64,000 nt of DNA. Source: Pseudomonas sp. PDM18 (GTDB taxonomy: Bacteria; Pseudomonadota; Gammaproteobacteria; Pseudomonadales; Pseudomonadaceae). A program made the position numbers and the translations under genes. Shown here in pieces: positions 37,532 to 47,500 of the stretch. Below the pieces are notes generated by a model. It was given only the letters and a program-made list of their open reading frames with translations, did not search any database and was not told where the DNA came from. The stretch spans positions 248,001 through 312,000 of the forward strand of contig NZ_JACVBX010000003.1 of assembly GCF_014852585.1 (NCBI RefSeq), read 5' to 3'. Each line of letters opens with the position of its first letter. The stretch's first letter is position 1.

Positions 37532-39110
37532 AGGCATCTCGCTCACGGGGCAGGGCCTGCGGGTCCTGCGCCTGTATCACCTGTATCGCCTGACCATAGG
37601 GCTGGTGCTGGTGCTGCTTATTTCCAGCAGCCTGGACGATGAGCTGCTGAAGCTGGCCCACCCCGAACTGTTCCACGTCGGCTGCTGGATCTACCTGGTC
37701 CTCAACATTCTGATCGCGGTGCTGATGCCAACACCGCGACAACTCTTGCCAATCTTCCTCCTGGCGGCACTGGACATACTCCTGCTCAGCGCCCTGTTCT
37801 ATACCGCAGGCGGCATTCCCAGCGGCATCGGCAACCTGATGGTGGTTGCCGTAGCCATCGCCAACATCCTGTTGCGGGGCCGCATCGGCCTGCTTATCGC
37901 CGCGATCGCCGCCATCGGCCTGATCTACCTGACCTTCTACCTGAGCCTCAGCCAACCCACAGCCATCAATCATTACGTGCAGGCAGGCGGGCTGGGCGCC
38001 CTGAGCTTCGCCTCGGCCCTGCTGATCCAGGCCCTGGCGCGGCGCCAGCAGATCGTCGAGAGCATCGCCGAGCAACGCGCCACCACGGTGGCCAACCTCG
38101 AAGAGCTCAACGCGCTGATCCTGCAGCGCATGCGCACCGGCATCCTGGTCCTGGGCGATCGCCACCGGGTACTGCTGGCCAACCAGAGCGCCACCACCCT
38201 GCTGGGTGGCCACGACCTTCCCGGCCATTCGCTGGCCGAGTACAGCCCGCCCCTGGTCTCCAGCCTGCAGCAGTGGCAACAGAACCCCGCGCTGCGCCCG
38301 CCAAGCCTGCAACCCGTGGAATCCGGCCCGACCGTACAGCCAAGCTTCATCCCGCTGCGTCGGGACAACGAACAGCACATCCTGATGTTCCTCGAAGACA
38401 TCTCGCAGATCGCCCAGCAAGCCCAGCAACTCAAGCTTGCCGCCCTGGGCCGCCTCACCGCGGGCATTGCCCATGAGATCCGCAATCCGCTGGGCGCCAT
38501 TAGCCATGCGGCGCAGTTGCTGCTGGAGTCCGAAGAGCTGGACAAGCCCGACCGGCGCCTGGCGCAAATCATCCAGGACCAGTCGCGGCGCATGAACCTG
38601 GTCATCGAGAACGTCCTCCAGCTGTCGCGCCGGCGCCAGGCCGAGCCGCAACTGCTCGACCTGAAGTACTGGCTGCATCGCTATGCCGGCGAGATGCGCG
38701 AAGGCCTTCGGGAAGGCCAGCAGATTCACGTGGAAACAGGCCAGGGCACCGTGCAGACGCGCATGGACCCGCACCAGTTGACGCAGGTACTGACCAACCT
38801 CGTACAGAATGGGTTACGGTACAGCACTCAGAAGAACGGCACCGGCCAGGTATGGCTGCGATTGTTCCGCGACAGCGAGACCGACCTGCCCGTACTCGAA
38901 GTCCTCGATGACGGCCCCGGCATCGCCAACGAACAGCGGGGGAAGCTGTTCGAGCCGTTCTTCACCACTGAAAGCAAGGGCACCGGCCTTGGCCTGTACA
39001 TCTCCCGCGAGCTGTGCGAAAGCAACCAGGCCCGGCTGGACTACAAGACGCGTGACGAAGGCGGCAGCTGCTTCCGCCTCACCTTCGCCCACCCGCGCAA
39101 ACAAAGCTAA
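37521..39110 (+). CDS. pilS: Sensor histidine kinase PilS
   Basis: 529 residues from the GTG at 37521, which matches the N-terminus of P. aeruginosa PilS (LRVLRLYHLYRLTIG); earlier starts overlap the previous gene out of frame. Six membrane helices come first (to about residue 175), then a PAS-like region, the HisKA domain with the phospho-His in GIAHEIRNPLGA, and the HATPase domain (N-box NLVQNGLRYS, G-box DDGPGI, GTGLGLYISRELC). It senses pilin levels in the membrane and controls PilR. Confidence 0.95.
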   Translation: MVAEGISLTGQGLRVLRLYHLYRLTIGLVLVLLISSSLDDELLKLAHPELFHVGCWIYLVLNILIAVLMPTPRQLLPIFLLAALDILLLSALFYTAGGIPSGIGNLMVVAVAIANILLRGRIGLLIAAIAAIGLIYLTFYLSLSQPTAINHYVQAGGLGALSFASALLIQALARRQQIVESIAEQRATTVANLEELNALILQRMRTGILVLGDRHRVLLANQSATTLLGGHDLPGHSLAEYSPPLVSSLQQWQQNPALRPPSLQPVESGPTVQPSFIPLRRDNEQHILMFLEDISQIAQQAQQLKLAALGRLTAGIAHEIRNPLGAISHAAQLLLESEELDKPDRRLAQIIQDQSRRMNLVIENVLQLSRRRQAEPQLLDLKYWLHRYAGEMREGLREGQQIHVETGQGTVQTRMDPHQLTQVLTNLVQNGLRYSTQKNGTGQVWLRLFRDSETDLPVLEVLDDGPGIANEQRGKLFEPFFTTESKGTGLGLYISRELCESNQARLDYKTRDEGGSCFRLTFAHPRKQS

Positions 39111-39125
39111 GAAGACGCAAAGAGC

Positions 39126-40463
39126 ATGAGCCGTCAAAAAGCCCTGATCGTCGACGACGAACCCGACATCCGCGAGCTGCTGGAGATCACCCTCGGCCGC
39201 ATGAAGCTGGACACCCGCAGCGCCCGCAACGTCAAGGAAGCCCGCGACTTCCTGGCCCGCGAACCCTTCGACTTCTGCCTCACCGACATGCGCCTGCCCG
39301 ATGGCACCGGCCTGGACCTGGTGCAGTACATCCAGCAGCGCCATCCGCAGATGCCGGTGGCGATGATCACAGCCTTCGGCAGCCTCGACACCGCGGTGCA
39401 GGCTCTCAAGGCCGGCGCCTTCGACTTCCTGACCAAGCCGGTCGACCTTGCCCGCCTGCGCGAGCTGGTGAATTCCGCCTTGCGTCTGCGCTCGCCGGAG
39501 GCCGAGGAAGCGCCGGTGGACAGCCGCCTGCTCGGTGATTCGCCACCCATGCGCACCCTGCGCAACCAGGTGGCCAAACTCGCCCGCAGCCAGGCGCCGG
39601 TGTACATCAGCGGCGAATCCGGCAGCGGCAAGGAGCTGGTGGCCCGACTGATCCACGAGCAGGGCCCGCGCGAGAGCCAGACCTTCGTGCCGGTCAATTG
39701 TGGCGCCATCCCGTCCGAACTGATGGAGAGCGAATTCTTCGGCCACAAGAAAGGCAGCTTCACCGGTGCCGTGGAAGACAAGCTCGGCCTGTTCCAGGCG
39801 GCCAACGGCGGCACGCTGTTCCTCGACGAAGTCGCCGACCTGCCACTGCCGATGCAGGTCAAGCTGCTGCGCGTCATCCAGGAAAAGGCCGTGCGCGCCG
39901 TGGGCGGACAGCAGGAGGTCGCGGTGGACGTGCGCGTCCTCTGCGCGACCCATAAGGACCTGGCCGCCGAAGTGGCAGCTGGCCGCTTCCGTCAGGACCT
40001 CTACTACCGACTGAATGTCATCGAACTGCGGGTTCCGCCGCTGCGCGAGCGCCGCGAAGACATCCCGCTACTGACCGACCGCGTCCTCAAGCGCCTGGCC
40101 GGGGACAACGGACTGGCTGCCGCGACGGTCAGCCCCGATGCGCTGGAGAAGCTCAAGAGCTACCGCTTCCCCGGCAACGTTCGGGAACTGGAAAACATGC
40201 TGGAGCGCGCCTACACGCTCTGCGAGGACGACGTCATCCAGCCTCACGACTTGCGCCTGGCCGAAACCAGCACGGCGGACAGCGGTGGTGATGCAAGCCT
40301 GGCGCAGATCGACAACCTTGAGGATTACCTCGAGGACATCGAGCGCAAGCTGATCATGCAGGCGCTGGAAGAGACGCGCTGGAACCGGACAGCGGCGGCG
40401 CAGCGCCTGGGCCTGACCTTCCGCTCCATGCGCTACCGCCTGAAGAAACTGGGGATCGACTGA
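39126..40463 (+). CDS. pilR: Sigma-54-dependent response regulator PilR
   Basis: 445 residues. Receiver domain with the phospho-acceptor D54 (CLTDMRLPD), AAA+ domain with Walker A GESGSGKE and the sigma-54-contacting loop KKGSFTGAV, and a C-terminal Fis-type helix-turn-helix (WNRTAAAQRLGLTFRSMRYRLKKLG). It activates pilA transcription from the sigma-54 promoter in this window. It starts 15 nt after pilS and ends 13 nt from the convergent thiO. Confidence 0.97.
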   Translation: MSRQKALIVDDEPDIRELLEITLGRMKLDTRSARNVKEARDFLAREPFDFCLTDMRLPDGTGLDLVQYIQQRHPQMPVAMITAFGSLDTAVQALKAGAFDFLTKPVDLARLRELVNSALRLRSPEAEEAPVDSRLLGDSPPMRTLRNQVAKLARSQAPVYISGESGSGKELVARLIHEQGPRESQTFVPVNCGAIPSELMESEFFGHKKGSFTGAVEDKLGLFQAANGGTLFLDEVADLPLPMQVKLLRVIQEKAVRAVGGQQEVAVDVRVLCATHKDLAAEVAAGRFRQDLYYRLNVIELRVPPLRERREDIPLLTDRVLKRLAGDNGLAAATVSPDALEKLKSYRFPGNVRELENMLERAYTLCEDDVIQPHDLRLAETSTADSGGDASLAQIDNLEDYLEDIERKLIMQALEETRWNRTAAAQRLGLTFRSMRYRLKKLGID

Positions 40464-40476
40464 TCCCCGTCCGCTT

Positions 40477-41586
40477 TCAGACAATGGGCGTCGCCACCAG
40501 GCGCCCTTCTGGCGCATAGGGTGCCGCTTCGATGATCGGCTGACGCTTCTGCATCAGGTCCGCCAGCAACTGGCAGGACGCCGGCGCCAGCACCAGGCCG
40601 TTGCGGTAATGGCCGGTGTTCAGCCACAGTCCACGGTGACCGGGCACCTCGCCGATGAAAGGAATGCCCTGCGGCGAGCCCGGACGCAGTCCGGCCCAGT
40701 GCTTCACCGGCGCCATGCCCTTGAGCGCGGGGAGCAACTCCTCCGCCGATGCACGCAGGCTGCTCAGAGCCTCGTCCGACGGGGTCTTGTCGAAACCGGC
40801 GTGCTCCAACGTACTGCCCACCAGAATGTGCCCGTCGCGACGCGGAATCGCGTAGCGACCTTTGGCCAGCACCATGCTGGAGAGGAAATCCGGGGCGCAG
40901 CGATAGAGAATCATCTGCCCCTTCACCGGCTCGACCGGTAGTTCCAGCCCCAGCCTTGCCAGCAAATCGCCGCTCCAGGCGCCGGCCGCCAGCACCACAA
41001 AGTCGGCAGTGAAATCACCCTGCGCCGTGCGGACGCCCTTTACGCTGCTGCCGTCCTTGAGGAAGCCGGTCACCTGCACCTGTTCCTGCACACTCACATT
41101 CGGCAGCTGCACCAACGCCTGGCGCAGCGACTTGGCCAGGCGCGGGTTGCGCACATTGGCCACGCCCGACATGTACACCGCGCGCTCGAAGCCTTGCCCC
41201 AACACCGGGACAGCCTCACGCACGGCTCCGATTTCCACTTCCGAAAGCGGGCGGCCATGGGTCCTGGCCCACGCCAGGGCTTCGGCCTGGTCGTCCAGGT
41301 CCAGCCAGTAGAGACCGGTGACGTGCACTTCCGGATCGAGCCCGGTATCAGCGAGCAGACGCTCGCCCAGCTGGGGGTAGAAGTCCTGCGACCAGTGGGC
41401 CAGGTTGGCGACCGCCGCGCTGTAGCGCCACGGATAGAGCGGCGAGACGATGCCGCCGCCGGCCCAGGACGCTTCGCGCCCGGTCTCGCCCTTTTCCAGC
41501 AGCACCACCGCAGCCCCTGCCTGGCCCAGAGTCCAGGCAGTCAGCATCCCGACCACCCCACCGCCCACCACGATCACGTCCGGCAT
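40477..41586 (-). CDS. thiO: Glycine oxidase ThiO
   Basis: 369 residues from the ATG at 41586 (GGGG 7 nt upstream); a GTG four codons earlier (41598) is possible. DAAO-type FAD fold: N-terminal VIVVGGGVVGMLTAWTLGQAG. The C-terminus has WAGLRPGSPQGIPFIGEVPGHRGLWLNTGHYRNGLVLAP. It oxidises glycine to iminoacetate for the thiazole part of thiamine. It ends 13 nt from pilR. Confidence 0.88.
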   Translation of the reverse strand: MPDVIVVGGGVVGMLTAWTLGQAGAAVVLLEKGETGREASWAGGGIVSPLYPWRYSAAVANLAHWSQDFYPQLGERLLADTGLDPEVHVTGLYWLDLDDQAEALAWARTHGRPLSEVEIGAVREAVPVLGQGFERAVYMSGVANVRNPRLAKSLRQALVQLPNVSVQEQVQVTGFLKDGSSVKGVRTAQGDFTADFVVLAAGAWSGDLLARLGLELPVEPVKGQMILYRCAPDFLSSMVLAKGRYAIPRRDGHILVGSTLEHAGFDKTPSDEALSSLRASAEELLPALKGMAPVKHWAGLRPGSPQGIPFIGEVPGHRGLWLNTGHYRNGLVLAPASCQLLADLMQKRQPIIEAAPYAPEGRLVATPIV

Positions 41587-41780
41587 ACCACGCCCCACAT
41601 CACAGGAAAATCACCGGCCCATCGCCGGCCGCACACTATACCGGGCATGGGCTGACGACGGAGCACGATGGAAGTCAGTGCGGCATCGGACCGCTCCTAC
41701 AGCGCCTGTCCAACTCGCTGGCAGGCGCAGGCTATCCGGCAACCAATACTTCCCGCTCCTCAACTGCCCGGAAGCGAACC

Positions 41781-42311
41781 ATGGCCAAGGAGCAATCTAC
41801 TATCAGTGAGCAGGGCTTCACCCTTGTCGAGCTGCTGTTCACTCTCGCGATACTGGCGATCGCACTCTCCATCGCAGCCCCAGACTTCAGCGAACTCCTG
41901 CATAACCAGCGGGCAAGCACAGCCACCCAGGAACTGCGCAATGCCCTGAACTTCGCCCGCGAATCGGCCGTGCACAGCGGGCAACCGATCAGTATCGCCG
42001 CGACCCATGGCGACTGGGCTGCCGGCTGGGAGGTTTTCGCCGACTCCGCCAATAGCGGCGTCCGCCCCCCTCAGCAACAGCCACTTGCGGCCCACGGCCC
42101 CCTGAGCGGTATCAGCATCCGCACCGACAGCACCTCGCGCCGCTACCTCCACTTCACCCCGCGCGGCAACGCAATCCAGCCCAAAGGCGCTTTCCACGCT
42201 GGCACGCTGACGCTCTGCGGCGCGGGCCGAACGAGTTATCACATCGTGTTCAACAAGGCGGGACGCATCCGCACCGAGGCAGGAAACACCGAGGACTACT
42301 GCCCCCGCTGA
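41781..42311 (+). CDS. fimT: Type IV pilus minor pilin / pseudopilin FimT
   Basis: 176 residues. Leader MAKEQSTISEQG, then FTLVELLFTLAILAIALSIA with Glu5 of the mature form. The GspH-type body ends with a Cys pair (TLCGAG and EDYCPR). FimT binds DNA and helps natural uptake in related bacteria; in P. aeruginosa it is not essential for twitching. It is separated from fimU by 150 nt. Confidence 0.9.
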   Translation: MAKEQSTISEQGFTLVELLFTLAILAIALSIAAPDFSELLHNQRASTATQELRNALNFARESAVHSGQPISIAATHGDWAAGWEVFADSANSGVRPPQQQPLAAHGPLSGISIRTDSTSRRYLHFTPRGNAIQPKGAFHAGTLTLCGAGRTSYHIVFNKAGRIRTEAGNTEDYCPR

Positions 42312-42379
42312 CCGACTTCTCACCCCTTGCGCGACGGTGTTCACAGAACCTCGGCGGGCATGACCGAACATCGCCGTAA

Positions 42380-42388
42380 TACGAACGG
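42380..42388 (-). promoter_or_regulatory. Candidate AlgR box upstream of fimU
   Basis: On the minus strand, CCGTTCGTA matches the AlgR site CCGTTCGTC at eight of nine positions. P. aeruginosa AlgR is known to drive the fimU-pilVWXY1Y2E operon. The box lies about 75 nt before the fimU start. Confidence 0.5.
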
Positions 42389-42461
42389 TCATCCATAGAA
42401 AAAAGACATTTCCCACACGACTAGGCAGCATTGCCGCTATCGAAAATGTGAGGAATGCGCC

Positions 42462-42962
42462 ATGTCGCGCCCCAAGGAGCAAGCCGGGCTTACGCTGGTG
42501 GAGCTGGTCACTGTGATTGCGATTATCGCAATCCTCGCCTCCATTGCCTTTCCGAGCTTTCAACGCACGCTCGCGAGCAATCGAGTGACGTCCACCTCCA
42601 ACAGTCTGCTCGGCCTGCTGCAACTCGCCCGCAGCGAAGCGATGACCATGGGGCGGACGGTGACCGTCTGCCCCAGCACCGACCAGGCCACCTGCACCCA
42701 AGGCGCCACCTGGAACAACGGCATGATCGCACTGCGTAACGGCAGCAGCACCCCGGTGCGGATAGTGCCGGACATCAGCAACGGCACTTCGGTCAGCGCC
42801 AGCAGTGGGGCGAACAGCGTCAGCAGTCTGACCTTCAATGCTAACGGCACCATCAGCGCCGCCACCTCCTTCGGCATCTGCAACAGCAGCGGCCACGTCG
42901 CGCGACAGATTGACGTCAATCTACTTGGCCACGCCACCATCGTTGCGGGGCAATGCCCATGA
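42462..42962 (+). CDS. fimU: Type IV pilus minor pilin FimU
   Basis: 166 residues. Leader MSRPKEQAG and LTLVELVTVIAIIAILASIA (Glu5), then a GspH/FimT body with Cys in TVCPSTDQATC and GICNSSG, ending GQCP. It is the first gene of the priming operon fimU-pilVWXY1E; all following genes overlap by about 4 nt or lie within 12 nt. FimU links the priming complex to PilA. Confidence 0.92.
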   Translation: MSRPKEQAGLTLVELVTVIAIIAILASIAFPSFQRTLASNRVTSTSNSLLGLLQLARSEAMTMGRTVTVCPSTDQATCTQGATWNNGMIALRNGSSTPVRIVPDISNGTSVSASSGANSVSSLTFNANGTISAATSFGICNSSGHVARQIDVNLLGHATIVAGQCP

Positions 42963-43432
42963 AACGCCAGTCCGCCGGTTTCACCCTGCTCGAAGTACTG
43001 ATTGCCATGTTGATCCTGGCCATCGGCCTGCTCGGTATGGCCAGCCTGATGATCACCAGCCTGCAGAACAACCAGGGCGCCTATACCCGCGCCCAGGCCA
43101 CCGTGCTGGCCTACGACATAGTCGAACGCATGCGTGCCAACCGTCCGCAGGCAGAGCTGGACAGCTCCCCTTACGTGCTCGCCAGCGGCAGCCCGGCCGC
43201 CAGCGCCAAGGACTGCCAGCAGAACGGCTGCAGCCCGTCGGAAATGGCCGCCTGGGACATGGCGCAATGGTGGGCTGACATGCAGACGAGCATTCCCGGT
43301 GCCACCGCCACGGTCACCCAGATAACCGGACGAAGTTACGAGATCAACCTGAGCTGGAAGGAAACCTCATCGGCTCGGGGCGCCGGCACCACGCCTGATA
43401 CGCTGACCTACAAACTGAGAACCGACCTATGA
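42959..43432 (+). CDS. pilV: Type IV pilus minor pilin PilV
   Basis: 157 residues from the ATG at 42959, which overlaps the fimU stop as ATGA; an ATG two codons upstream is possible. Leader MKRQSAG, then FTLLEVLIAMLILAIGLLGM (Glu5) and the PilV-typical AYDIVERMRANR. Part of the FimU-PilV-PilW-PilX-PilE priming complex. Its Cys residues (KDCQQNGC) could form a disulphide. Confidence 0.93.
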   Translation: MKRQSAGFTLLEVLIAMLILAIGLLGMASLMITSLQNNQGAYTRAQATVLAYDIVERMRANRPQAELDSSPYVLASGSPAASAKDCQQNGCSPSEMAAWDMAQWWADMQTSIPGATATVTQITGRSYEINLSWKETSSARGAGTTPDTLTYKLRTDL

Positions 43433-44106
43433 CGTACGCGTATCCACAGCTAGCGATGCCTCGGCAGCAAGGCTTCTCGCTGATCGAGCTGATGGTGGCG
43501 ATCGTCCTCGCCAGCCTGCTGATCCTAGGCGTGACCCAGCTCTACTCGAACTCGGCAGCGACCGACCGCACCAACTCCGCCCTGGCCCGCGTGCAGGAGA
43601 GCGGTCGCACGGTGCTCGAACTCATCCGCCAGGACACTTGGCGAGCGGGATTCGAGGGCTGCATCAACCCGCTCACGCTGACCAAGGTCGGCAACGTCAC
43701 TTTCCCTGACGACACGGTGATAGCACAGACTAACCCGCTTGGCGTGACCCTGCGCTATGCCTCACGCGACAACACGGGCACCAGCTTCCCGCAGAAAGAC
43801 TGCGACAACTCCCAGCTGTATCTGCACGAAGTCACTTACGCCAACTGTTCCGGCAACCAGGCGGGCATCTGCGTCACCAGCAACGGGGGAGCGGCAACCC
43901 AGCTCACGGCCGATGTCACCATCAGCGCGATCCGCTATGGCGTGCCAAACAAGGCAGGAACCTCGGTTACCTGGAAGGACAGCCCTGTGGCTGAGGATCT
44001 CCCCCGTACCACCGCGCTCCAGGTTTCGGTTCGTGCGACCGATACCAAGCAGGAGATCACCCGCGACTTCAGCTCCACGGTCATGATCAGGAATCGCTCG
44101 CAATGA
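43429..44106 (+). CDS. pilW: Type IV pilus minor pilin PilW
   Basis: 225 residues. A 15-residue leader ends QQG, then FSLIELMVAIVLASLLILGV with Glu5. The PilW-typical QESGRTVLELIRQDTWRAGFEGC follows. The start overlaps pilV (ATGA) and the stop overlaps pilX (ATGA). It is somewhat shorter than P. aeruginosa PilW (about 274 aa). Confidence 0.92.
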   Translation: MTYAYPQLAMPRQQGFSLIELMVAIVLASLLILGVTQLYSNSAATDRTNSALARVQESGRTVLELIRQDTWRAGFEGCINPLTLTKVGNVTFPDDTVIAQTNPLGVTLRYASRDNTGTSFPQKDCDNSQLYLHEVTYANCSGNQAGICVTSNGGAATQLTADVTISAIRYGVPNKAGTSVTWKDSPVAEDLPRTTALQVSVRATDTKQEITRDFSSTVMIRNRSQ

Positions 44107-44576
44107 CTTCCCGCACCCCGCAACGAGGCATGGCCCTGCTGGTCAGCCTGATGCTCCTGCTGCTGCTGACGGTAATCGCCATCAGCGCCGCCAACATGTC
44201 CTCCGTGCAACAGCGCATGGCGATCAACAGCCAGAACCAAAACGTCGCCTTCCAGGCGTCGGAGAGTGGCCTGGCGGCATGGATCACCCATTACGTGAAG
44301 ACTGGCATCCCCCTCGTAACCACCGAGGAACCACTTAAGGATGATGAAAACGACGAAGTGGTGGCAAAGTTCGCTGTGTCCTCTTCCGATCCGATCATCC
44401 TGCCCCCAGGCGTCGGAGCCTCCATCGGCACCGAGAACCCCGAGTTCCGCACCTACCCCATTACCAGCCTTGCTGTCGCCTGCGGCAGCGACTCCAGTGC
44501 CTGTGATCCCGCGACGGACAACGGGCATGCGCGTGCAAAGCACATGCAGGGCTACGAACAACGCCGGGTCAAGTAA
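44103..44576 (+). CDS. pilX: Type IV pilus minor pilin PilX
   Basis: 157 residues. Leader MTSRTPQRG, then MALLVSLMLLLLLTVIAISA; as in other PilX/GspK-like tip pilins, Glu5 is missing (Val here). QRMAINSQNQNVAFQASESGLAAW is PilX-typical. PilX sits at the tip with PilW and PilY1. Overlaps pilW by 4 nt. Confidence 0.92.
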   Translation: MTSRTPQRGMALLVSLMLLLLLTVIAISAANMSSVQQRMAINSQNQNVAFQASESGLAAWITHYVKTGIPLVTTEEPLKDDENDEVVAKFAVSSSDPIILPPGVGASIGTENPEFRTYPITSLAVACGSDSSACDPATDNGHARAKHMQGYEQRRVK

Positions 44577-44587
44577 CAGGAGCGCCC

Positions 44588-47500
44588 ATGAACAGAACCC
44601 CGAAAATCCGCTCCCTGCTGATCGGCATGCTCGCGACCGGCCTGATGTCCTCGGCAACCCTGAGCTATGCCGACGACACCGAGATCTTCTTCGGCGGCCC
44701 AGCCATCGACAGTGGTATCCGCCCCAACGTGCTCTTCGTGCTGGACAATTCCGGCTCCATGGCCTGGCGGACCGACAGCAACGACAACCCGTCGGGCGGC
44801 CAGTCCTCGCGGATGACGATCCTCAAGGGCGCCTTCTCCGACATCATTCAGAGCGTCAAGGGCATCAACGCCGGCGTGATGGTGCTGAACTCGCGTACCG
44901 AATACGACGGTACGCGCATGGTGTTCCCGGTGGAAAACATCGACGACATCATGCCCAGTTCGGTCACCCAGGTAGCCAACGCCCCTGAACTGCTCGACAG
45001 CGTGGGCGACGGCACCGAACGTACCGACGTGAGCAGCGCACCTGTACTGGACGACCCCAGCCTGGTGATGGGTTACGTGGGGGTTAACATCGACACCCCT
45101 GGGTTGAAGGATGTGCCGCTCACTGGTTCCAACGCTTTCTTCAGCAGCACTGCGTATAACACCGCACCGGCTGCGGCGGATTACGCCTGCAACGTCGCAG
45201 CGACCAGCAATCGCACGAACTGCAAAGCGGTCACCAGCATGAACGTCCGCAACTCCACGGCGGGTATGACGGCTTTGCTGCTGATCAAGGGCGTCAACCT
45301 GCCTCCGAATGCGACGATTCAGAGCGCCGTGCTGCAGCTGACGCCGACCAACAGCAATAACGGCACTCCGCCGCAGTTGAGCATTCGCGCCCAGCGAAGC
45401 AAGACGCCGGCAGACCTCAACGACGATCAGAAACTCGGCAGCAACCGCACCTTCAGCACCACCGCAACCAGGGTCACGGCGACCACCTGGAAAAATGGCA
45501 GCAGCGTCCAGTTCAACGTCTTGCCACTGATCACCGACATCCTGGCGACGAACCCCGTAGCCGACCCTATCGGCGACGTACTGCTGGCCTTCCGCGCCAG
45601 CCAGAACAACGACTACACCTTCTGTGCCTCGGGCTGCCCGACTGCTTCGGCGCCGCGCCTGATCATCAATTACACCACGCCGACCACCCAGACACAGACC
45701 CGTGTAGGTGCGATGCGCTTCGAGAACGTCTCGATTCCTCAGGGCGCCACCGTCACCTCTGCCCGCCTGGACTTTGTACCGGCCTCCTCCAGCAGCCAGG
45801 CTGTGACCTTCCAAGTCAAGGCGCAGCTGAGCAGCGACGCGCCAGTACTCAGCACCGGCGAGCACTTTGCCAACCGCACCAAGACCACCGCGCTGACCAA
45901 CTGGCAGGCGCCGGAGTGGATCACTGAAAACCCGCCCGTTTATGTGGACGGCCCCGATGTCACCGGACAGGTGCAAGAGGTCGTAAACCAGACAGGCTGG
46001 TGCGGCAACAACGCGATGGCCTTCTTCCTCACCCCGAGTACGGGAACGGGATCGCGCACCGCCTATAGCTATGACGGTGGCACCGGCCTTCAGCCGCGCC
46101 TGACCATCTCCTACACCGGCGGGACCAACGGTTGTCTCAACCCTATTCTGGAAGCCCGGGTTACTGACCAGAAGAACGACGCCTATGAGAACCGAAACGG
46201 AGGTATGAACCTCGCCGGCAACAGCCTAACGCTGAACCGTGCCTATGTCGGCGCACGCTATGAGGGCCTGGCGCTCAACCGCAACGCCAACATCCTTGAC
46301 GCCCGGGTGATCCTGACCCCGGCTTCGTCCTCCAACTCGCCCAACGCATCGACCACGATCAGCTTCGAGGCGGCGGACAACTCCGCGGCCTTTACCTCCG
46401 ACACCAGCAACCTGAGCAACCGAAATCGCACTAGCACCGCCACATGCAATATCAACAATGCGGGCGGCGGATGGACTGCCAATACTCCGTATATCTGCCG
46501 CGACGCAGCGATCAAGACTTCACTGCAAGCGGTGGTCAACCGCAATGGCTGGCAACCAGGAAACGCCGTCACGCTGTTGCTCAACCAGGGCTCGGATACC
46601 AGCCTGAGCGTACGCGCCTATGAAACCAACCCGTCGCAGTCGATCAAGCTGCGCATCAAGGTGGCAAACGGCGGGCTCGGAGTCAGCACCAACACAGTGC
46701 GCAACCATCTCGACGCTCTCGTGCAGAACATGACTGCCAAGGACGGTACGCCGATCGTGCCGACTTACCTCGAGGCTACGCAGTATCTGCGGGGCGAGCG
46801 CAGTGGTTACAGCTCGCCGATGACCAGCGCCTGCCAAGCCACTCACGTCGTGATACTCACCGATGGTCAGGCCAACAACAACACCAGCGATGCCAAGAAT
46901 GCGATTGGCAGCCTGATCGGCAAGAATTGCACCGGCGATGCCAGCGACGATGGCGAACGCTGCGCAAGGTCCCTGGCCGGCTGGCTGTCCGCAAATGACC
47001 AGTCCGCATTCGACGGCGACAACTACTTCATCACCCACACCGTCGGTTTCGCCCTGGATGCCAGCGGCGGCACGGCCAGCACTAACATCAAGAACTTCCT
47101 GCGCGATGTGGCCAGCCAGGGCAAGGGATCGTTCTATACGGCTACCGACGCGGCTCAGCTTTCGGCGGCATTCAATGCCATCATCCAACAGGTATTAGCT
47201 ACCGACACCACCTTCGTCAGCGTCAGCGCACCGGTGAACTCATTCAACCGCGCGGACAACAAGGACGAGCTGTACTACTCACTGTTCAAACCCTCGGAAA
47301 ACGATCGCTGGGCGGGCAACGTCAAGCGTTACCGCTTCGCTACACCGAGCAACGGCGACACCTCCATCGCGCAGATCGTCGACGCCGACGGCACTCCGGC
47401 CATCGATGCCAACACCGGCTTCTTCCGCAATACGGCACGCAGCTTCTGGAGTGCCACGGCGGACGGTAACAACACCGCCGCAGGCGGCGCTGCTGCAGTG

